Assembly: GCA_002746215.1 (NCBI GenBank)
Contig: NVWI01000001.1
Span: 183,197 to 227,073 of the forward strand
Origin: SAR86 cluster bacterium
Lineage (GTDB): Bacteria; Pseudomonadota; Gammaproteobacteria; Pseudomonadales; Pseudohongiellaceae
DNA length: 43,877 bases
Direction: 5' to 3'
The translations under genes and the position numbers were made by a program. This document shows, one piece after another, positions 43,047 through 43,877 of this stretch. Positions within the stretch are counted from its first letter, which is position 1. Each line of letters begins with the position of its first letter. Under the pieces are notes generated by a model. The model was not told the origin of the DNA and did no database searches. It was given only the letters and a program-made list of their open reading frames with translations.

Positions 43047-43877
43047 TCATGCCAATAATAAATTAATAAAAACCACAGCTAATACTATCGTGATTACATA
43101 GCGCAGCATAAACATCCAAAGCTTAAACCAGAGATGTTCTCCCATCACATTTAATTCTTCCTCCGAGATTCTATTAGGCAATACCCAACCAATAAAAATT
43201 GCTAATAATAATCCGCCTAATGGCAGCATTAAGTTGTTGCTTAAATAATCAAAAAAATCAAAAAAGTTTCTTTCCACGCCCATAAAACCTAGAGGATAAA
43301 AATCAGCCAAATGATTCAAAGACAAGACGGGTAATAAACCTAAACACCAGATTGTCGCCGCGCCAACCCAGGCGGCTTTTTTTCTGCTCCAACCGTCCTT
43401 TGATTCTAGCCAGGCTACGGGCGCCTCTAACAAACTTATTGCTGAAGTAATGGCGGCAAAAGCTAATAAGACAAAGAATAACGTGCCCACAAATTGACCA
43501 CCCGGCATATGCCCAAACGCCAGCGGTACTGTTTCAAAAACCAATCCGGGCCCTGCTCCGGGATTTAAGCCGAAGGCAAAAACGATAGGGAAAATTGCCA
43601 AACCTGATAGCAAAGCAACCAGGGTATCGGCACTCGCCACTATGACTGATGAGTTAATAATGGAGTCACCACGATTCATATAAGAACCATAAGCCATCAA
43701 AATAGTGGCCCCTGCTCCGACTGAAAAAAATGCTTGCCCGAAAGCCGCAACAATAACTTCAATATTAATTTTACTAAAATCAGGCTGGAATAAATAACTT
43801 AAGGACTGGGCAAAGTCCCCTGTCATTGCGGCATAAATCACCATGGCTATTAAAATAATAAACAAAGAAGGCATCAG
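43047..43877 (-). CDS. Partial neurotransmitter:sodium symporter (NSS) family transporter
   Basis: Only the C-terminal 276 residues of an inner-membrane Na+-coupled transporter are visible; the frame is open to the right edge. Helices are rich in Gly, Ala, Phe and Ser, with the family-typical AFGQAFFSVGAGATILMAYG stretch near the visible start and the signature VIVASADTLVALLSGLAIFP. SAISLLEAPVAWLE and the final helix IGWVLPN follow. NSS members of bacteria import amino acids or similar amines with sodium. The pairing with ridA suggests amino acid uptake and catabolism (inference). Confidence 0.92.
   Translation of the reverse strand: MMPSLFIILIAMVIYAAMTGDFAQSLSYLFQPDFSKINIEVIVAAFGQAFFSVGAGATILMAYGSYMNRGDSIINSSVIVASADTLVALLSGLAIFPIVFAFGLNPGAGPGLVFETVPLAFGHMPGGQFVGTLFFVLLAFAAITSAISLLEAPVAWLESKDGWSRKKAAWVGAATIWCLGLLPVLSLNHLADFYPLGFMGVERNFFDFFDYLSNNLMLPLGGLLLAIFIGWVLPNRISEEELNVMGEHLWFKLWMFMLRYVITIVLAVVFINLLLA

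Noticed and set aside
1-43877. Search for tRNA, rRNA, integrase, transposase and phage genes
   Set aside because: No cloverleaf-like sequence or mobile-element protein was recognised in any intergenic region or reading frame; the only mobile-type signal is the short 20659-20754 element.

Overview
The window looks like chromosomal DNA of a free-living, probably marine, aerobic gammaproteobacterium of moderate G+C. The divergent rsmD / ftsY-ftsE-ftsX arrangement is a gammaproteobacterial hallmark. Around it lie an Fe-superoxide dismutase, a fused GcvP, a YchJ protein, TAT-exported and outer-membrane proteins, and Na+-symport and M6-protease genes typical of marine heterotrophs. No phage, plasmid, CRISPR, tRNA or rRNA genes were seen. 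The taxonomic placement is inference from gene content only.

Layout. (a) 1-1570, minus: small four-helix membrane proteins of one family (DUF6644-like); a two-gene module (1570-600) is followed by the start of another copy running off the left edge. (b) 1699-3363, minus: carboxylesterase, a CxxS glutaredoxin-like protein and YchJ. (c) 3685-16896, plus: a tight seven-gene operon, the most unusual block. It encodes a VWA/amidotransferase-like membrane protein, a caspase/legumain-like protein apparently lacking its catalytic Cys, a TPR-gluzincin metallopeptidase, a MoxR AAA+ ATPase, a DUF58 protein, a BatA-like VWA membrane protein and a giant Gln-rich DUF4175-like protein. (d) 16974-18223, plus: a GNAT acetyltransferase, then an FMN riboswitch with a downstream terminator hairpin controlling a stand-alone RibH2-type lumazine synthase. 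(e) 18295-20526, minus: DUF5916/CBM9-like outer-membrane protein. (f) 20798-22932: VIT1/CCC1 transporter, dithiol glutaredoxin-like protein, metallophosphoesterase lipoprotein. (g) 23018-27074, minus: gcvT and gcvP, without gcvH. (h) 27192-31900: secreted M6 metalloprotease and a divergent exported TPR protein. (i) 31996-35620: IorB/IorA-type molybdenum hydroxylase and a divergent acyltransferase. (j) 35721-37212: sodB and a Urate_ox_N/PuuD-like membrane protein. (k) 37453-41011: ftsYEX and rsmD. (l) 41081-43877, minus: exported HExxH/TPR peptidase-like protein, RidA, and a truncated NSS transporter.

How the genes work together. In the 3685-16896 operon, MoxR ATPases typically act as chaperones on VWA proteins. 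DUF58, BatA-like and DUF4175 partners suggest a membrane-anchored assembly with large periplasmic parts, and the two protease-like members suggest a link to envelope protein quality control (inference). GcvT and GcvP are the T and P proteins of glycine cleavage. FtsY delivers SRP cargo to the membrane, and FtsEX couples division to peptidoglycan hydrolysis. RidA next to an amino-acid-type transporter fits import and deamination of amino acids. Several intergenic regions carry well-formed hairpin terminators, short 13-bp tandem repeats, and degenerate copies of a GGTGTCAGAG-type motif, one pair of which bounds a 96-bp MITE-like element.
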